This document shows, piece after piece, positions 1-9,118 of a stretch of DNA of 64,000 nt. Source of the DNA: ZC4RG30 sp963726085 (GTDB lineage: Bacteria > Pseudomonadota > Gammaproteobacteria > Steroidobacterales > Steroidobacteraceae); contig CAVSAR010000002.1 in NCBI GenBank assembly GCA_963726085.1, positions 372,001 to 436,000 of the forward strand. The letters run 5' to 3'. The translations under genes and the position numbers were made by a program. Numbering within the stretch: position 1 is the first letter of the stretch; every line of letters starts with the position of its first letter. The notes beneath the pieces were generated by a model. That model made no database searches, was not told the origin of the DNA, and was given only the letters and a program-made list of their open reading frames with translations.

Positions 1-352
1 TGTTGGACTTATAGTCCGGTTCATCGCTGTTGAGGTACCCCACGGTATAGGTGGTCTTGCCGTGCAGGTAGTCCAGCGTCAGGCCCTTTTCCTCGTGCCG
101 CTCGGTGTAGGGACTGGCCGTGGTCACCACGTCAATCGAGGCGCTGGAAATCGTGTCGACGTAATAGCTGCCGGTGACGGAAAACGAATCGCCCAGCTTC
201 TTGCGCACCAGGATCGACGGGCCGTCCACCACCAGGCCACCACCGGAGAAGCGGTGGAACATGACGTCGGCCCGGTCCTCGGGCAAAACGGCCGCCTGGC
301 TGGCCGCGGAGGCCAGCAGCAGCACCAGGGTCAGGAATCGACGCACTGCCAC
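1..352 (-). CDS. DUF3570 family protein, N-terminal part only
   Basis: This leftward frame starts at a GTG five bases after the stop of the DUF4266 gene and runs off the left edge, so only about 117 residues are present. The N-terminus is a signal peptide (basic MAVRRF, hydrophobic core, cleavage near SQA-AV). The following text (DRADVMFHRFSGGG, then alternating beta-strand segments and a YTERHEEKG motif) matches the start of DUF3570 proteins, predicted outer-membrane or periplasmic beta-rich proteins that often follow a DUF4266 lipoprotein. Biochemical function is unknown. It is the last visible gene of the leftward operon. Confidence 0.72.
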   Translation of the reverse strand, partial: MAVRRFLTLVLLLASAASQAAVLPEDRADVMFHRFSGGGLVVDGPSILVRKKLGDSFSVTGSYYVDTISSASIDVVTTASPYTERHEEKGLTLDYLHGKTTYTVGYLNSDEPDYKSN

Positions 353-357
353 GGGTA

Positions 358-597
358 TCAGGTGCAGCCGCAACCGCCACCGGCTCCGCCGGTGGCGCCA
401 CTTGCCCCTTCGCGTACGTCCAGGACGTGATCCATGTAGGACGAAGAGATCGGATCCGGATCGATGGCCATGATGGGATTGGCCAGGTTCTCGCGCTCGT
501 AGGGCTTGACCCAGGGCTCGATGGGCGCACAGGCCGATAGCAGCAAGGTGCCCGCTATGGCGAGCGCCAGCATCGTGCGGCCGGTCAGCCTGGGCAT
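358..597 (-). CDS. DUF4266 domain small lipoprotein
   Basis: This is a 79-residue protein with a lipoprotein signal (lipobox LLSAC, lipidated Cys at residue 23). The core WVKPYERENLANPIM is the recognisable DUF4266 signature, and the tail is Gly/Cys-rich (GGGCGCT). It lies 8 bases after the TlpA-like gene and directly before the DUF3570 gene; the DUF4266-DUF3570 pair is a recurrent arrangement, often with thioredoxin-like genes. The role is unknown. The terminal Cys residues could bind metal or be a substrate for the neighbouring thioredoxin; that is inference only. Confidence 0.82.
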   Translation of the reverse strand: MPRLTGRTMLALAIAGTLLLSACAPIEPWVKPYERENLANPIMAIDPDPISSSYMDHVLDVREGASGATGGAGGGCGCT

Positions 598-605
598 GGT
601 CGTTC

Positions 606-1115
606 CTACTCGCGCACCAGGGCGCGGATCTGATCCAGATACTCGTTCTCGTCGCCAGCCTTGTAGCCCACATGCTTCCAGCGCAGGTTGCCCTTGCGAT
701 CGACAATCACGGTGCTGGGCATGTTGGCTATGGCGTAGAGCTTACTCACTTCGCTCTTGGTGTCGAACAGTATCGGAAAAGTGACAGGGGTGACCTTCAG
801 CCAGTCGGCAGCTACTTTGGAGTCCGGCTCGACGTTGACGCCGATCATCGCGAATCCCATGGGCTTGTACTTGGCGGAGAGCTTCTCGAGGATGGGCATT
901 TCAGTGCGGCAGGGCCCGCACCAGCTGGCCCAGAAATTGATCATCACCACCTGGCCCTTGTACTGGGCGAGGTTGACGTCCTTGCCGGCCATGCTGGGCA
1001 GCTGGAACAGGGGCGCGGGGCCCGAGGGGCTGACCGCCACGGCCGGGATCGCCAGCAGGGTGGCAAACAGCAGGGGCGCCGCCAGCGCCAGTCGCATTGA
1101 TTTCCTGACAGACAT
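606..1115 (-). CDS. TlpA-like thioredoxin-fold protein
   Basis: This is an exported thiol-disulfide oxidoreductase of the TlpA/ResA/AhpC-TSA group, 169 residues. It has an N-terminal signal sequence (residues 1-27), the catalytic motif WCGPC with Cys66 and Cys69, and a downstream cis-Pro loop (NMPSTVIV). The ATG at 1115 is chosen because a GGAGG ribosome binding site lies just upstream; a longer open frame to 1229 runs into the preceding gene. Such proteins keep periplasmic Cys pairs reduced, for example CXXCH motifs before heme attachment. The two cytochrome operons next door make a heme-maturation role plausible. Confidence 0.88.
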   Translation of the reverse strand: MSVRKSMRLALAAPLLFATLLAIPAVAVSPSGPAPLFQLPSMAGKDVNLAQYKGQVVMINFWASWCGPCRTEMPILEKLSAKYKPMGFAMIGVNVEPDSKVAADWLKVTPVTFPILFDTKSEVSKLYAIANMPSTVIVDRKGNLRWKHVGYKAGDENEYLDQIRALVRE

Positions 1116-1134
1116 GATCGGCAACCTCCAACGG

Positions 1135-1833
1135 TCAGAAGAACACAGTCGCACCGATGTACGCGCCGATGTTGTTGGTGAGCTTGTCCTTGCCGAGCAG
1201 GTCAGACTGGAACACCAGGTCCTGGACATCGATGTGTATCGCCAGCCAATCCGTCGGTAGCACCCGGTATCCGGCGCCGAAATTCACGGTGAAATGCTGA
1301 TCACCCGCAAACTTGGTGCTGCCGATACCACCCAACAGGTACAACGCGCTGTTCATGGCGAGGCCGCGACCGAGATACACCTCGCCTGGAAACAGGTTGT
1401 ACCCCAGCGACAGGCTGTAATACGTGAAACGCCTCTCATCATCCGTAAGCAGCTGGACATTGCCGCTCAGGGTCTCGTAGCTGGTCTGGCCAGCCGTGGA
1501 CCGGCCAACGTTGGCCTCGAAAAAGAAGTCCTCTGTGACGTGGTACGCGGCGCGCACCCCGTAAACGTTGTTGGTGCCGAAATCCTCGATGGACAGGGCG
1601 CCAAAATAGGCGCCGACCTCGATGTTCTCGGCACCGATGGAGGCGACCTTGACCTTGCGGCGCTCCACTTGCGGCTCGATGACGCTGGGGGGCGCACTGG
1701 CCGTATCGTCCGTTTCCACCACAACGGGTTCCTCCGCCGCAGCCTGGTCCTTGGACCAAGGCCAGTGCAGTGACGCGCAGCCCGCCAGGGGCAGCAGCGC
1801 TGTCAGAAGAAGAACGCGAGCCCGAGTTTCCAT
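1135..1833 (-). CDS. Outer-membrane beta-barrel domain lipoprotein
   Basis: This 232-residue protein has a lipoprotein signal (LAGC, Cys19), an acidic low-complexity linker (residues 30-60), and a C-terminal half of alternating amphipathic strands ending in VFF, typical of an outer-membrane barrel. It resembles the outer membrane beta-barrel domain family seen in myxobacteria and other proteobacteria beside TolQ/TolR and TPR genes. AGGAG precedes the ATG at a normal distance. It overlaps the end of the upstream SH3/barrel gene by 31 bases, so the two are probably translationally coupled. Inferred role: outer-membrane component of the envelope system encoded across 1-20.5 kb. Confidence 0.78.
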   Translation of the reverse strand: METRARVLLLTALLPLAGCASLHWPWSKDQAAAEEPVVVETDDTASAPPSVIEPQVERRKVKVASIGAENIEVGAYFGALSIEDFGTNNVYGVRAAYHVTEDFFFEANVGRSTAGQTSYETLSGNVQLLTDDERRFTYYSLSLGYNLFPGEVYLGRGLAMNSALYLLGGIGSTKFAGDQHFTVNFGAGYRVLPTDWLAIHIDVQDLVFQSDLLGKDKLTNNIGAYIGATVFF

Positions 1834-2594
1834 TCGTCAATCTCCTGATTTTCGTTGCGGCTGGTGAACACGTAGTGCGTGCGATATTCGCCGCGTACGA
1901 AGAACCGCCTGGTCCAGTAGTAGCGCAGGCCGACCCCCGCGTAGGCCGTCTGGTTGGTGCGGTCGTCGGGCACTACCAGCGTGCCCTTGGGCTCGACCTT
2001 GATGAACCCCGTGCCCAGCGTCAAGAACGGCGAGAGTCGCCAGTCGGGGCGGAAAACGTGCGTCAGCCCCAGATCCAACGTGTAGCCGTTGGAGAAATTG
2101 CCCAGGAACTGCGAGGCGGTCAGTTCCAGGGCCAGCTGTTCGTTGAAGGAACGCGACAGGTACATGGAGATCAGCGTAGCGCCGCTGTAGTCACCTGCCA
2201 GTACGCCCAGTTCCCATTTGTGAGCGGTGTAGCCGGCACGGTCGCCCAGATCCACGGAAAAGGCGCTGCCGTCGGCCAGCACGGTCTTCACCATGTCGCC
2301 CTCGTAGGCCCAGCCTTCCACCCCGCGCTGGGTGCGCACCCGGAACCATTCGGTGCGGCGGTACAGCACGTCGATGGCATCACCACGCGGCACCACCTGG
2401 GTGACGGCGTAGCCGCGCCCGGGGCCCTCATGCAGCTCCAGGTACGGCTCGGCGATGAACAGCTGCTGCAACTCCTTGTCACCACTCGTCGCGACGCTGC
2501 CGAACGAGGCGGCCACCGTCAGGAGGACCGAGGCGACAAGGGCGCTAGTTGAGCGGAACAGCGGGATCGAACGGATTGTTGAAATACTGAGCAC
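1803..2594 (-). CDS. SH3-domain plus outer-membrane beta-barrel protein
   Basis: This 263-residue protein has an N-terminal signal-like segment, then a bacterial SH3-like domain at about residues 45-100 (PYLELHEGPGRGY, later EWFRVRTQRGVEGW), then a barrel of amphipathic strands ending LAFFF. SH3 domains of this kind usually bind peptidoglycan, so the protein may tie the outer membrane to the wall. The start is uncertain: the GTG at 2594 lies inside the 3' end of the upstream cytochrome gene, with a GGAG about 13 bases before it. It ends inside the next barrel gene. The run of overlaps indicates one operon. Confidence 0.72.
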   Translation of the reverse strand: MLSISTIRSIPLFRSTSALVASVLLTVAASFGSVATSGDKELQQLFIAEPYLELHEGPGRGYAVTQVVPRGDAIDVLYRRTEWFRVRTQRGVEGWAYEGDMVKTVLADGSAFSVDLGDRAGYTAHKWELGVLAGDYSGATLISMYLSRSFNEQLALELTASQFLGNFSNGYTLDLGLTHVFRPDWRLSPFLTLGTGFIKVEPKGTLVVPDDRTNQTAYAGVGLRYYWTRRFFVRGEYRTHYVFTSRNENQEIDEWKLGLAFFF

Positions 2595-5205
2595 CGATAT
2601 CGACCCACTCCGAAATCAGACGCAACTCCGCAGGCGTGAGGCGCCCCGCATGGGAGCCTCCCGGCGCAAACTCGCTGAAGAACCGCGAACCGCGCGCGCT
2701 ACCGGCGGTCAGCGACGGCGATACCGTGACCGGCACCAGCGTCGTGACTGGCAGCCCCGTCACCGGATCGATCGCCTGCATTCCCGTTTTCGGATCGATA
2801 ACGGGTACCGGCACCAACCTGTCCTGCAGCACGCCCATATTAACTACCTGTTCGTTGTCATTGAACAGAAGTTCGCGATATGCGTTCTCCTGCAGGGGTT
2901 CATCGTTGGAAGGTCCATCGGTCAGGTCCAGCTGGCCATCGGGCACCATGGCCGCATTGGCCGCGTCCTTCGGGGTGTGGCAGTTGATGCAGGTGTTGGC
3001 CATGCGATCGACTTTCCACAGCGGATGAATGTGCTGCACGTAGTTGATGACGATGCGGCACGTGGCAGCCCAGGTTGTCTGGCAACCAAGGCTGGTCGGT
3101 GCCGCAGTGGTCAGTCCGCCGGGGCCGCTATAGGTGTAGCTGAAGGCGGCATCCTTGGCACGACCGGCAGTGGTCGGCTCGGTCCACTCATCCGTGTACA
3201 CGACATTGACGCTGGCCAGCGCCGAGCAGGTGCTGCCGGTTACGCAGGTGGTGCGCGCGCGCACCTGTGCCATGGTTTCCCCCGCGTTGGGCGAGAACCG
3301 CGCTTCCGTGCCAGTGAACGGCACGCCCGTGACCGCGGCGCCATTCCAGGCGGAGTTGCTGGTGCCGTCGCGTCCATGGGAACGATCCGTCGCGCCGTTG
3401 CCTGGCAGGTGGCAGCCGTTGCAGCGGCGGGTTTCCCCCGGTCGTACCTGCAGCCAATTGCGGTGCGCGGGGAACAGGCTGCGACCATTTGCGTCCAGGA
3501 TCGAGATCACGAATGCCACGTTGGCCGGCACCCGTACCTGCACCGAGCCGTCCGGTTCAACCGGCACGTAGCCCAGGATCTCGCGCATGAAGTTCGAGGC
3601 CCCAAATGCGGCATTGTTTATGTCGGGGAAACCCAGTTTCTTGTCGCCCAGGGATACCGCCTTCTCCAGGCGCACGAACCGCGCCCGGCGCTGCGCCGCC
3701 GTGCGCATGGCCGGATTGGCCAGGGTCGCGACGTTGGGCGCGTCGGGCGCCGCGCCGTCCACGCCATCGAAGTCGTAGACACTGCGGATGTCGAGGATGC
3801 CGACCCCTTGCGTCTCCAGGTCCGGGTCGAAGTCGATGACCGCCACCTTGTCGAGGATGACCGCCGGCGGGATGCGCGGCTGCGCTGCCACCAGGTCGGT
3901 GATCATCACGCCCTCGACCGGCTGCAACAGCGGCTTGAAGGTGTTGTCTGCGGGATTGAAGATATACGCGCTGTACAGCGGCGGGGCCGATTGTGCGTTG
4001 GGATCGGCCAGGCGCGCCGGCGTGCACGGCACGATGACATTGGGCGTGACGGAGGTGTCCATTAGCCGGCACTCCGACCAGCTCACCAGGATGCGCCCGG
4101 TGCCATCCCACAGCGGATAGGCCGAGCGGAACCGCCCGCCGGGGGAGGGACCCGGCACGGTCGACACGTCATTGGGCGTGGCTCGCGTCTGCGCCGGGCC
4201 GCTCATGCTGGAGCTGCTGGCCAGTGGCTGGGTGTTCTCCACGAAATTGCGCGTGTCGATGATGGCCAGATCACCGCCGAAATCAGTGCCGGTGAACGGG
4301 CGCATCAGCGCCAGGATCCGGCCATCCTGCATTTCGCGGGCATGGGTGAACTGGATGGTCGAAGCGCCGCTGCCGGTGTCGTGGCTGCGCGCGCCATACA
4401 GCAGCTGCAGGTGGGTGCCGTCGGGGTTGGCCGTGTACAGGTGCACGCCGCGACCGGTGGCGCCGTCCCAGCGGCTGAACATCACCCGGCCATCGGCCAT
4501 GACCGATGGCGACAGATCGTGGCTCTGGTTGAATGAAATCTGGTGAATGTCCGTGCCGTCGGCCTTCATCACGTGCAGCACGAAGGCACTTTCACTGCGG
4601 TCATCGGTCTGGGCCTCGAAGCCGGCCTTGCCCTCATCGCGCAGGATGGCCTGCGACTGGCGCTGGCGGGTCGAGGAGAACAGGATCCGGCCGTCCGGCA
4701 GGTACTGCGGCGCGATGTCCTGGCCTTCATTGGCAATCGTGTCCGAGGCGATCACGCGGTGCAGGTTGTCCGCGGCGATGTCGTATTCCCAGATCGCCCA
4801 GGCCGGCGGGTCGCGCTCGTTCTGGTTCTTGGCCAGGGGTCCGCGCATGGCGAACACGAACTTCTTGCCATCGCTGGATACGTCAACGTCCTTTATATCG
4901 TAGAGGTCCGTGGTGCCGGTCACCCGGGTCGTGACGTTGCGTTCCACGGCCGAGGGGGAGGCGCTATCGCGCACCCACAGGTCGGCAGAGGGCGTGGTGT
5001 CGCGCACTGCGCGCACGTCGTCCTGCTTCTTCGGAATGGTGCGCTTCACATAAGCCACCGGGAAATCCACCGTGCCCGGGTCCGCGGCCTGGCCACTGCC
5101 CAGGCTCACGTTGCCGCTGCCGCTGCACGCAGCCAGCAATGCAGTCACGCCGGCGATCGCCGCGCGGCTGGCAAGTTGACTGAAGCTGTAGTTGAAACTG
5201 TTCAC
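2545..5205 (-). CDS. HzsA-related c-type cytochrome lipoprotein (TolB-like repeats)
   Basis: This 886-residue lipoprotein (lipobox LLAAC) starts at a GTG preceded by a GAGGGA ribosome binding site. Residues about 70-450 carry repeated beta-propeller/PD40-like strands (for example DGRILFSS and DGRVMFSRWDG). The C-terminal half has two heme c attachment motifs, CNGCH at residues 595-599 and CINCH at 739-743. The layout matches proteins annotated as HzsA-related, that is, similar in domain build to the hydrazine synthase alpha subunit. Nothing else here suggests anammox, so it should be read as a diheme surface or periplasmic cytochrome of unknown substrate. It is the first gene of the leftward operon. 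Confidence 0.78.
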   Translation of the reverse strand: MNSFNYSFSQLASRAAIAGVTALLAACSGSGNVSLGSGQAADPGTVDFPVAYVKRTIPKKQDDVRAVRDTTPSADLWVRDSASPSAVERNVTTRVTGTTDLYDIKDVDVSSDGKKFVFAMRGPLAKNQNERDPPAWAIWEYDIAADNLHRVIASDTIANEGQDIAPQYLPDGRILFSSTRQRQSQAILRDEGKAGFEAQTDDRSESAFVLHVMKADGTDIHQISFNQSHDLSPSVMADGRVMFSRWDGATGRGVHLYTANPDGTHLQLLYGARSHDTGSGASTIQFTHAREMQDGRILALMRPFTGTDFGGDLAIIDTRNFVENTQPLASSSSMSGPAQTRATPNDVSTVPGPSPGGRFRSAYPLWDGTGRILVSWSECRLMDTSVTPNVIVPCTPARLADPNAQSAPPLYSAYIFNPADNTFKPLLQPVEGVMITDLVAAQPRIPPAVILDKVAVIDFDPDLETQGVGILDIRSVYDFDGVDGAAPDAPNVATLANPAMRTAAQRRARFVRLEKAVSLGDKKLGFPDINNAAFGASNFMREILGYVPVEPDGSVQVRVPANVAFVISILDANGRSLFPAHRNWLQVRPGETRRCNGCHLPGNGATDRSHGRDGTSNSAWNGAAVTGVPFTGTEARFSPNAGETMAQVRARTTCVTGSTCSALASVNVVYTDEWTEPTTAGRAKDAAFSYTYSGPGGLTTAAPTSLGCQTTWAATCRIVINYVQHIHPLWKVDRMANTCINCHTPKDAANAAMVPDGQLDLTDGPSNDEPLQENAYRELLFNDNEQVVNMGVLQDRLVPVPVIDPKTGMQAIDPVTGLPVTTLVPVTVSPSLTAGSARGSRFFSEFAPGGSHAGRLTPAELRLISEWVDIGAQYFNNPFDPAVPLN

Positions 5206-5253
5206 TCTGATCGTCCCTCTCGCGTCGCTCGCTGACGCATCACGTTAGTAGTC

Positions 5254-5263
5254 TGTGCGCACA
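5254..5263. promoter_or_regulatory. 10-bp perfect palindrome, possible operator
   Basis: TGTGCGCACA is a perfect inverted repeat about 50 bases upstream of the leftward cytochrome operon, inside the 245-base divergent intergenic region. It could be a regulator half-site pair, but such short palindromes arise by chance in GC-rich DNA. Confidence 0.22.
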
Positions 5264-5311
5264 CAATTCCGCTGTGACGCGGCTCTCATTCCATCGGGAA
5301 AATAGCCGCGT

Positions 5312-5327
5312 TGTGACTTAATTCACC
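5312..5327. promoter_or_regulatory. CRP/Clp-like binding site
   Basis: TGTGA-CTTAAT-TCACC fits the CRP family consensus TGTGA-N6-TCACA at 9 of 10 fixed positions. It sits near the middle of the divergent region, 106 bases from the leftward start and 123 from the rightward start, and could serve both promoters. The match is seen; the regulator (CRP, or a xanthomonad Clp-type protein) is inference. Confidence 0.38.
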
Positions 5328-5450
5328 GCGATGTCTCGGCGTTGCGACGTGCGCCCTTTGAGACATTTCGGAAGTCGATAAAACGTGGCTACATTGCATC
5401 GCGACGACACATGGCGATGCGCGCACAGCGCGACACGAGGACTGACGAAA

Positions 5451-6620
5451 ATGAAACGACTGCATACGGGCGCAAGGATCATGGCAGGCACGACGCTTGT
5501 CACACTGTCGCTTTTGGCAGCCATGCCAACGCACGCCGATCCACGCGCACAGGCAAAGCGCTTGCATGATCGCCTGGCCGGCGCTCCGCCCAGCGCGGCA
5601 GTGCTGGACCAGATGACCGCGCTGATTCCCAGCGACCCGGTCGCGGCGGCCAACATCGCGATGCAGGCCCCGTCGTTCTACAACGCGACGCTCAAGAACT
5701 GGATCACGCCCTGGACCAACCGCGACCAGACTTCGTTCGTGCCACTCAATGACTATACGGCGACCGTCATTGGCATCATCCGCGACGGCGTCGATTACCG
5801 GCAGGTGCTGTCGGGCGACGTGCTGTATGTGGGCGGCTCCGGCCTACCGGCCTATTCGGCCACCGACAACAACCTCTACCAGGCGCTGGAAGACCAGGAC
5901 CTGAACCTGGGTGACCCGACGGTGCTGGTGGCCTCGACCCAGTCCGCGCATTCCCCGTTGCCGGGGCCGGCCACGGCCGGAGTGATGACGACCCGCGCCG
6001 GCGCGCAGGCCTTCTTCATCAACGGCACCAACCGCGCGATGTTCCGCTTCACCATGATCAACCACATGTGCAAGGACATGGAGCAGGTGCAGGACACCTC
6101 GCGCCCGCCGGATCGCATCCGCCAGGACGTGAGCCGCTCGCCGGGCGGGGACAGCCGCCTGTTCCTCAACGGCTGCATCGGCTGCCACAGCGGCATGGAT
6201 CCGATGGCGCAGTCCTTCGCGTACTACAACTACGACGAGACCGCCGGCAGCATTCAGTACACCGCCGGGGTGGTCCAGAAGAAGTACGCGATTAACACTG
6301 ACAACTTCAAGCCCGGCTACGTCACGCACAGCGACGGCTGGGACAACTACTGGCGCAAGGGCGCCAACCAGCTGCTGGGCTGGGACAGCACGCTGCCCGG
6401 CACCGGCAATGGTGCCAAGTCACTGGGCCAGGAACTGGCCGGCAGCGACCAGTTCGCACAGTGCGCAGTGGAAAAAGTCTTCAAGACCGTGTGCCTCAGG
6501 CCACCGGTCAATGCCGCGGACCGCCAGAAGGTGCAGGACGTCAAGGCCGACTTCAAGGCCGGTGGCTACAAGTTGAAGCAGGTCTTCGCTGAAACCGCCG
6601 TCTATTGCATGGGCCAGTAA
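5451..6620 (+). CDS. DUF1588-like monoheme exported protein
   Basis: This 389-residue protein has a signal peptide (MKRLHTGARIM..., cleavage after THA). The ATG at 5451 has a GAGG ribosome binding site and gives the clean signal; an in-frame start at 5385 adds a non-signal leader. A single heme motif CIGCH at residues 242-246 is followed by SGMDPMAQSFAYYNYDE. That resembles the CxGCHxxxDPLGFALENFD pattern of DUF1588/PSD-type cytochromes, which in Planctomycetes sit next to DUF1501 proteins. A DUF1501-like gene lies two genes downstream here as well. Inferred role: electron-transfer partner of an exported enzyme; the substrate is unknown. Confidence 0.66.
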   Translation: MKRLHTGARIMAGTTLVTLSLLAAMPTHADPRAQAKRLHDRLAGAPPSAAVLDQMTALIPSDPVAAANIAMQAPSFYNATLKNWITPWTNRDQTSFVPLNDYTATVIGIIRDGVDYRQVLSGDVLYVGGSGLPAYSATDNNLYQALEDQDLNLGDPTVLVASTQSAHSPLPGPATAGVMTTRAGAQAFFINGTNRAMFRFTMINHMCKDMEQVQDTSRPPDRIRQDVSRSPGGDSRLFLNGCIGCHSGMDPMAQSFAYYNYDETAGSIQYTAGVVQKKYAINTDNFKPGYVTHSDGWDNYWRKGANQLLGWDSTLPGTGNGAKSLGQELAGSDQFAQCAVEKVFKTVCLRPPVNAADRQKVQDVKADFKAGGYKLKQVFAETAVYCMGQ

Positions 6621-6631
6621 GGGAACCGCCA

Positions 6632-9106
6632 ATGAACACGATGCGCTATCTCCTCACTGCGGCCCTGCTGGCCACCCTTGCCGCCTGTAGCGGTGGTGCG
6701 GCCACGACGGTCAATCCGCAAACCACGGCACCGACGGTTGCCGACTACACCGGCCCGGCCCCTGCCACGGCCGACGTGCAGTCGTTTCGTATCAACCTGT
6801 GGGAAAACATCAAGGCCAACAATCGTTGCGGTGGTTGCCACAACGCCACCGGCCAGACTCCCCAGTTCGCCCGCAATGACGACGTCAACCTCGCGTTTGC
6901 CGCGGCCAACACGGTGGTCAACCTGACCCAGCCTGACCAGTCACGCATGGTGACCAAGGTGGGCGGTGGCCATAACTGCTGGCTGTCCAGCAACCAGGCT
7001 TGCGCCGACATCATGACCACCTGGATCAAGAACTGGGCCGGCTCGGCTGCCGGCGGCGGTACCCAGATCCAGTTGCAGGCACCGACCGACATCAGCGTGG
7101 GCGCCAGCAAATCGTTCCCGGCCGCGGCCTCGGACGTAGGCACCAACGGCAAGAGCTTCCAGAACACCATCTGGGCGCTGGTGCGCGGCCAGGGTGGCTG
7201 TCTGCGTTGCCACTCCCCCACGGGCGTGAACGCGCAACAGTCGCCGTTCTTTGCCAGTGCGGACGTGAACGAGGCTTACGCGGCGGCGCGCGCCAAGATC
7301 GACCTGGACAACCCGGCCAACTCGCGCCTGTACGTGCGCCTGCACGACGAGTTCCACAATTGCTGGACCGCCAGCTGCGCCAATGACTCGGCCGTGATGC
7401 TGGCCGCCATCCAGGCCTTCGTCGACGGGATCAATGTCGCACCGGTGGATCCGAACCTGGTGATCAGCAAGGCGCTGACGCTGTACGACGGCACGGTGGC
7501 CGCGGGCGGCAACCGCATCGACTCGCACGTGATCGCCAAGTACGAGTTCAAGACTGGCACCGGCAGCACGGTGTTCGACACCAGCGGCGTTGAGCCGGCC
7601 CTGAACCTGACGCTGTCCGGCACCGCCGCGTGGGTGGGCGGCTGGGGCATCAATCTGGGTACGGCCGGCAAGGCCCAGGGCACGACCACGGCCAGCAAGA
7701 AGCTCACCGATCGCATTACGGCTACGGGTGAGTACAGCATCGAGGTCTGGGCGGCTCCTGCCAACGTCGCGCAGGAAGATGCCTACATCGTCAGCTACTC
7801 CGGTGGCGTGATGACGCGCAACGTGACCCTGGCGCAGCGCGCGTACCAGTACGAGGCACTGGGCCGGTCCAGCACCACCGGCGCCAATGGCGCGCCGTCG
7901 CTGCTGACCAAGGACACCGACAAGGATGCCCAGGCTTCGCTGCAGCACGTGGTGCTGACCTTTGATCCGGTCAAGGGCCGGCAGCTGTATGTCAACGGCA
8001 ACCCCACCGGCGACGTCGACCCGCGCTCGGGCGGCTCCCTGGCCGACTGGGACGACACCTTTGCCTTGGTGCTGGGCAACGAGACTTCAAACAACCGCCA
8101 GTGGCAGGGCGTGCTGCGCATGGTGGCCGTGCACGATCGCATCCTGACGCCTGCGGAAATCCAGCAGAACTTCGCTGCCGGCGTGGGCGAGCGCTACTTC
8201 CTGCTGTTCAACGTGACGGCGCTGACGGGCGTGCCCCAGAGCTACATCATGTTCGAGGGCAGCCAGTACGACAGTTACGCCTACCTGTTCAATAAGCCGA
8301 CCTTCATCAGCCTCGATCCCAACGCCAAGCCCGGTTCCATCGTGATCAAGGGCATGCGCATAGGCATCAACGGCTCCGAGGCCCAGTCCGGCCAGGCCTA
8401 TGCCACGCTCAACACGACGGTCACTGACGCCAACTACTCGGCACAGTCCGGGCAATTGCTGGCACAGGTGGGCACGGTGATCGCGCTGCAGAAGGGCCCG
8501 GCGGCGGACCAGTTCTTCCTCAGCTTCGAGCAGATCGGTTCCCAGACCAACGTTCGCACCGACCCCACGCCGGTATCGCAGCCGCCTGCGGACCTGCCGC
8601 CCCAGTCGGACATCGGCATGCGTACCTACGAGCAGCTCAACCAGAGCTTGTCGCGGGTGACCGGCGTCGCCACCACCCAGGCGGGCGTGCGTAGCACGTA
8701 CCTGAAGGTGCAGCAGCAGCTGCCGCCGGTGCCGGACTTCAACGCCTTCCTGGCCGCGAACCAGACCGGCGTTGCGCAGCTGGCGATCAAGTACTGCTCG
8801 GTGATGGTCGATACGCCGGCGCTGCGGGCCGCGTTCTTCCCCGGGCTCAACGCCGACCTGACCATTCCCGGCAATGTGCAGTTCGCCGGGGCGGGCACGG
8901 ACATCCTGGTGGTGCCGTTGCTGCAGAAGGGCTTGTTGCAGCAGACCAATGGCACGGACCTGCCGACGTCGCCGACCAACAGCGACGCACGCACCGAGCT
9001 TGTTTCGCTGATCGGCAAATTGGCGGCCAATGGTGGCAGCAGTGGCACGATTGCCAAGGCGGCCTGCGGTGCGACTCTGGGCAGCGGCGTGCTGTCAATT
9101 CAATAA
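6632..9106 (+). CDS. Diheme lipoprotein with LamG-like domain
   Basis: This 824-residue lipoprotein (lipobox LAAC) has its ATG 11 bases after the previous stop. Two related segments of about 100 residues each carry a heme motif (CGGCH 66-70 and CLRCH 190-194), followed by a shared pattern DVN-A-AAA-V-L, then SR, then HNCW, so they look like an internal duplication. Residues about 290-500 read like a concanavalin A/LamG-like jelly roll (YEFKTGTGSTVFDTSG, later YSIEVWAAP), a fold that often binds carbohydrate. The C-terminal part is unassigned. Inferred role: surface cytochrome with a ligand-binding domain, acting with the flanking genes. Confidence 0.74.
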   Translation: MNTMRYLLTAALLATLAACSGGAATTVNPQTTAPTVADYTGPAPATADVQSFRINLWENIKANNRCGGCHNATGQTPQFARNDDVNLAFAAANTVVNLTQPDQSRMVTKVGGGHNCWLSSNQACADIMTTWIKNWAGSAAGGGTQIQLQAPTDISVGASKSFPAAASDVGTNGKSFQNTIWALVRGQGGCLRCHSPTGVNAQQSPFFASADVNEAYAAARAKIDLDNPANSRLYVRLHDEFHNCWTASCANDSAVMLAAIQAFVDGINVAPVDPNLVISKALTLYDGTVAAGGNRIDSHVIAKYEFKTGTGSTVFDTSGVEPALNLTLSGTAAWVGGWGINLGTAGKAQGTTTASKKLTDRITATGEYSIEVWAAPANVAQEDAYIVSYSGGVMTRNVTLAQRAYQYEALGRSSTTGANGAPSLLTKDTDKDAQASLQHVVLTFDPVKGRQLYVNGNPTGDVDPRSGGSLADWDDTFALVLGNETSNNRQWQGVLRMVAVHDRILTPAEIQQNFAAGVGERYFLLFNVTALTGVPQSYIMFEGSQYDSYAYLFNKPTFISLDPNAKPGSIVIKGMRIGINGSEAQSGQAYATLNTTVTDANYSAQSGQLLAQVGTVIALQKGPAADQFFLSFEQIGSQTNVRTDPTPVSQPPADLPPQSDIGMRTYEQLNQSLSRVTGVATTQAGVRSTYLKVQQQLPPVPDFNAFLAANQTGVAQLAIKYCSVMVDTPALRAAFFPGLNADLTIPGNVQFAGAGTDILVVPLLQKGLLQQTNGTDLPTSPTNSDARTELVSLIGKLAANGGSSGTIAKAACGATLGSGVLSIQ

Positions 9107-9118
9107 GGATTAACGACC

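Noticed and set aside
2545..5205. Hydrazine synthase (anammox)
   Set aside because: Domain build is HzsA-related only; there is no beta or gamma subunit, no hydroxylamine-type partner and no anammox context.
5254..5285. lac-operator-like text near CACACAATTCC
   Set aside because: The resemblance is short and one-sided, and no LacI-type gene is present.
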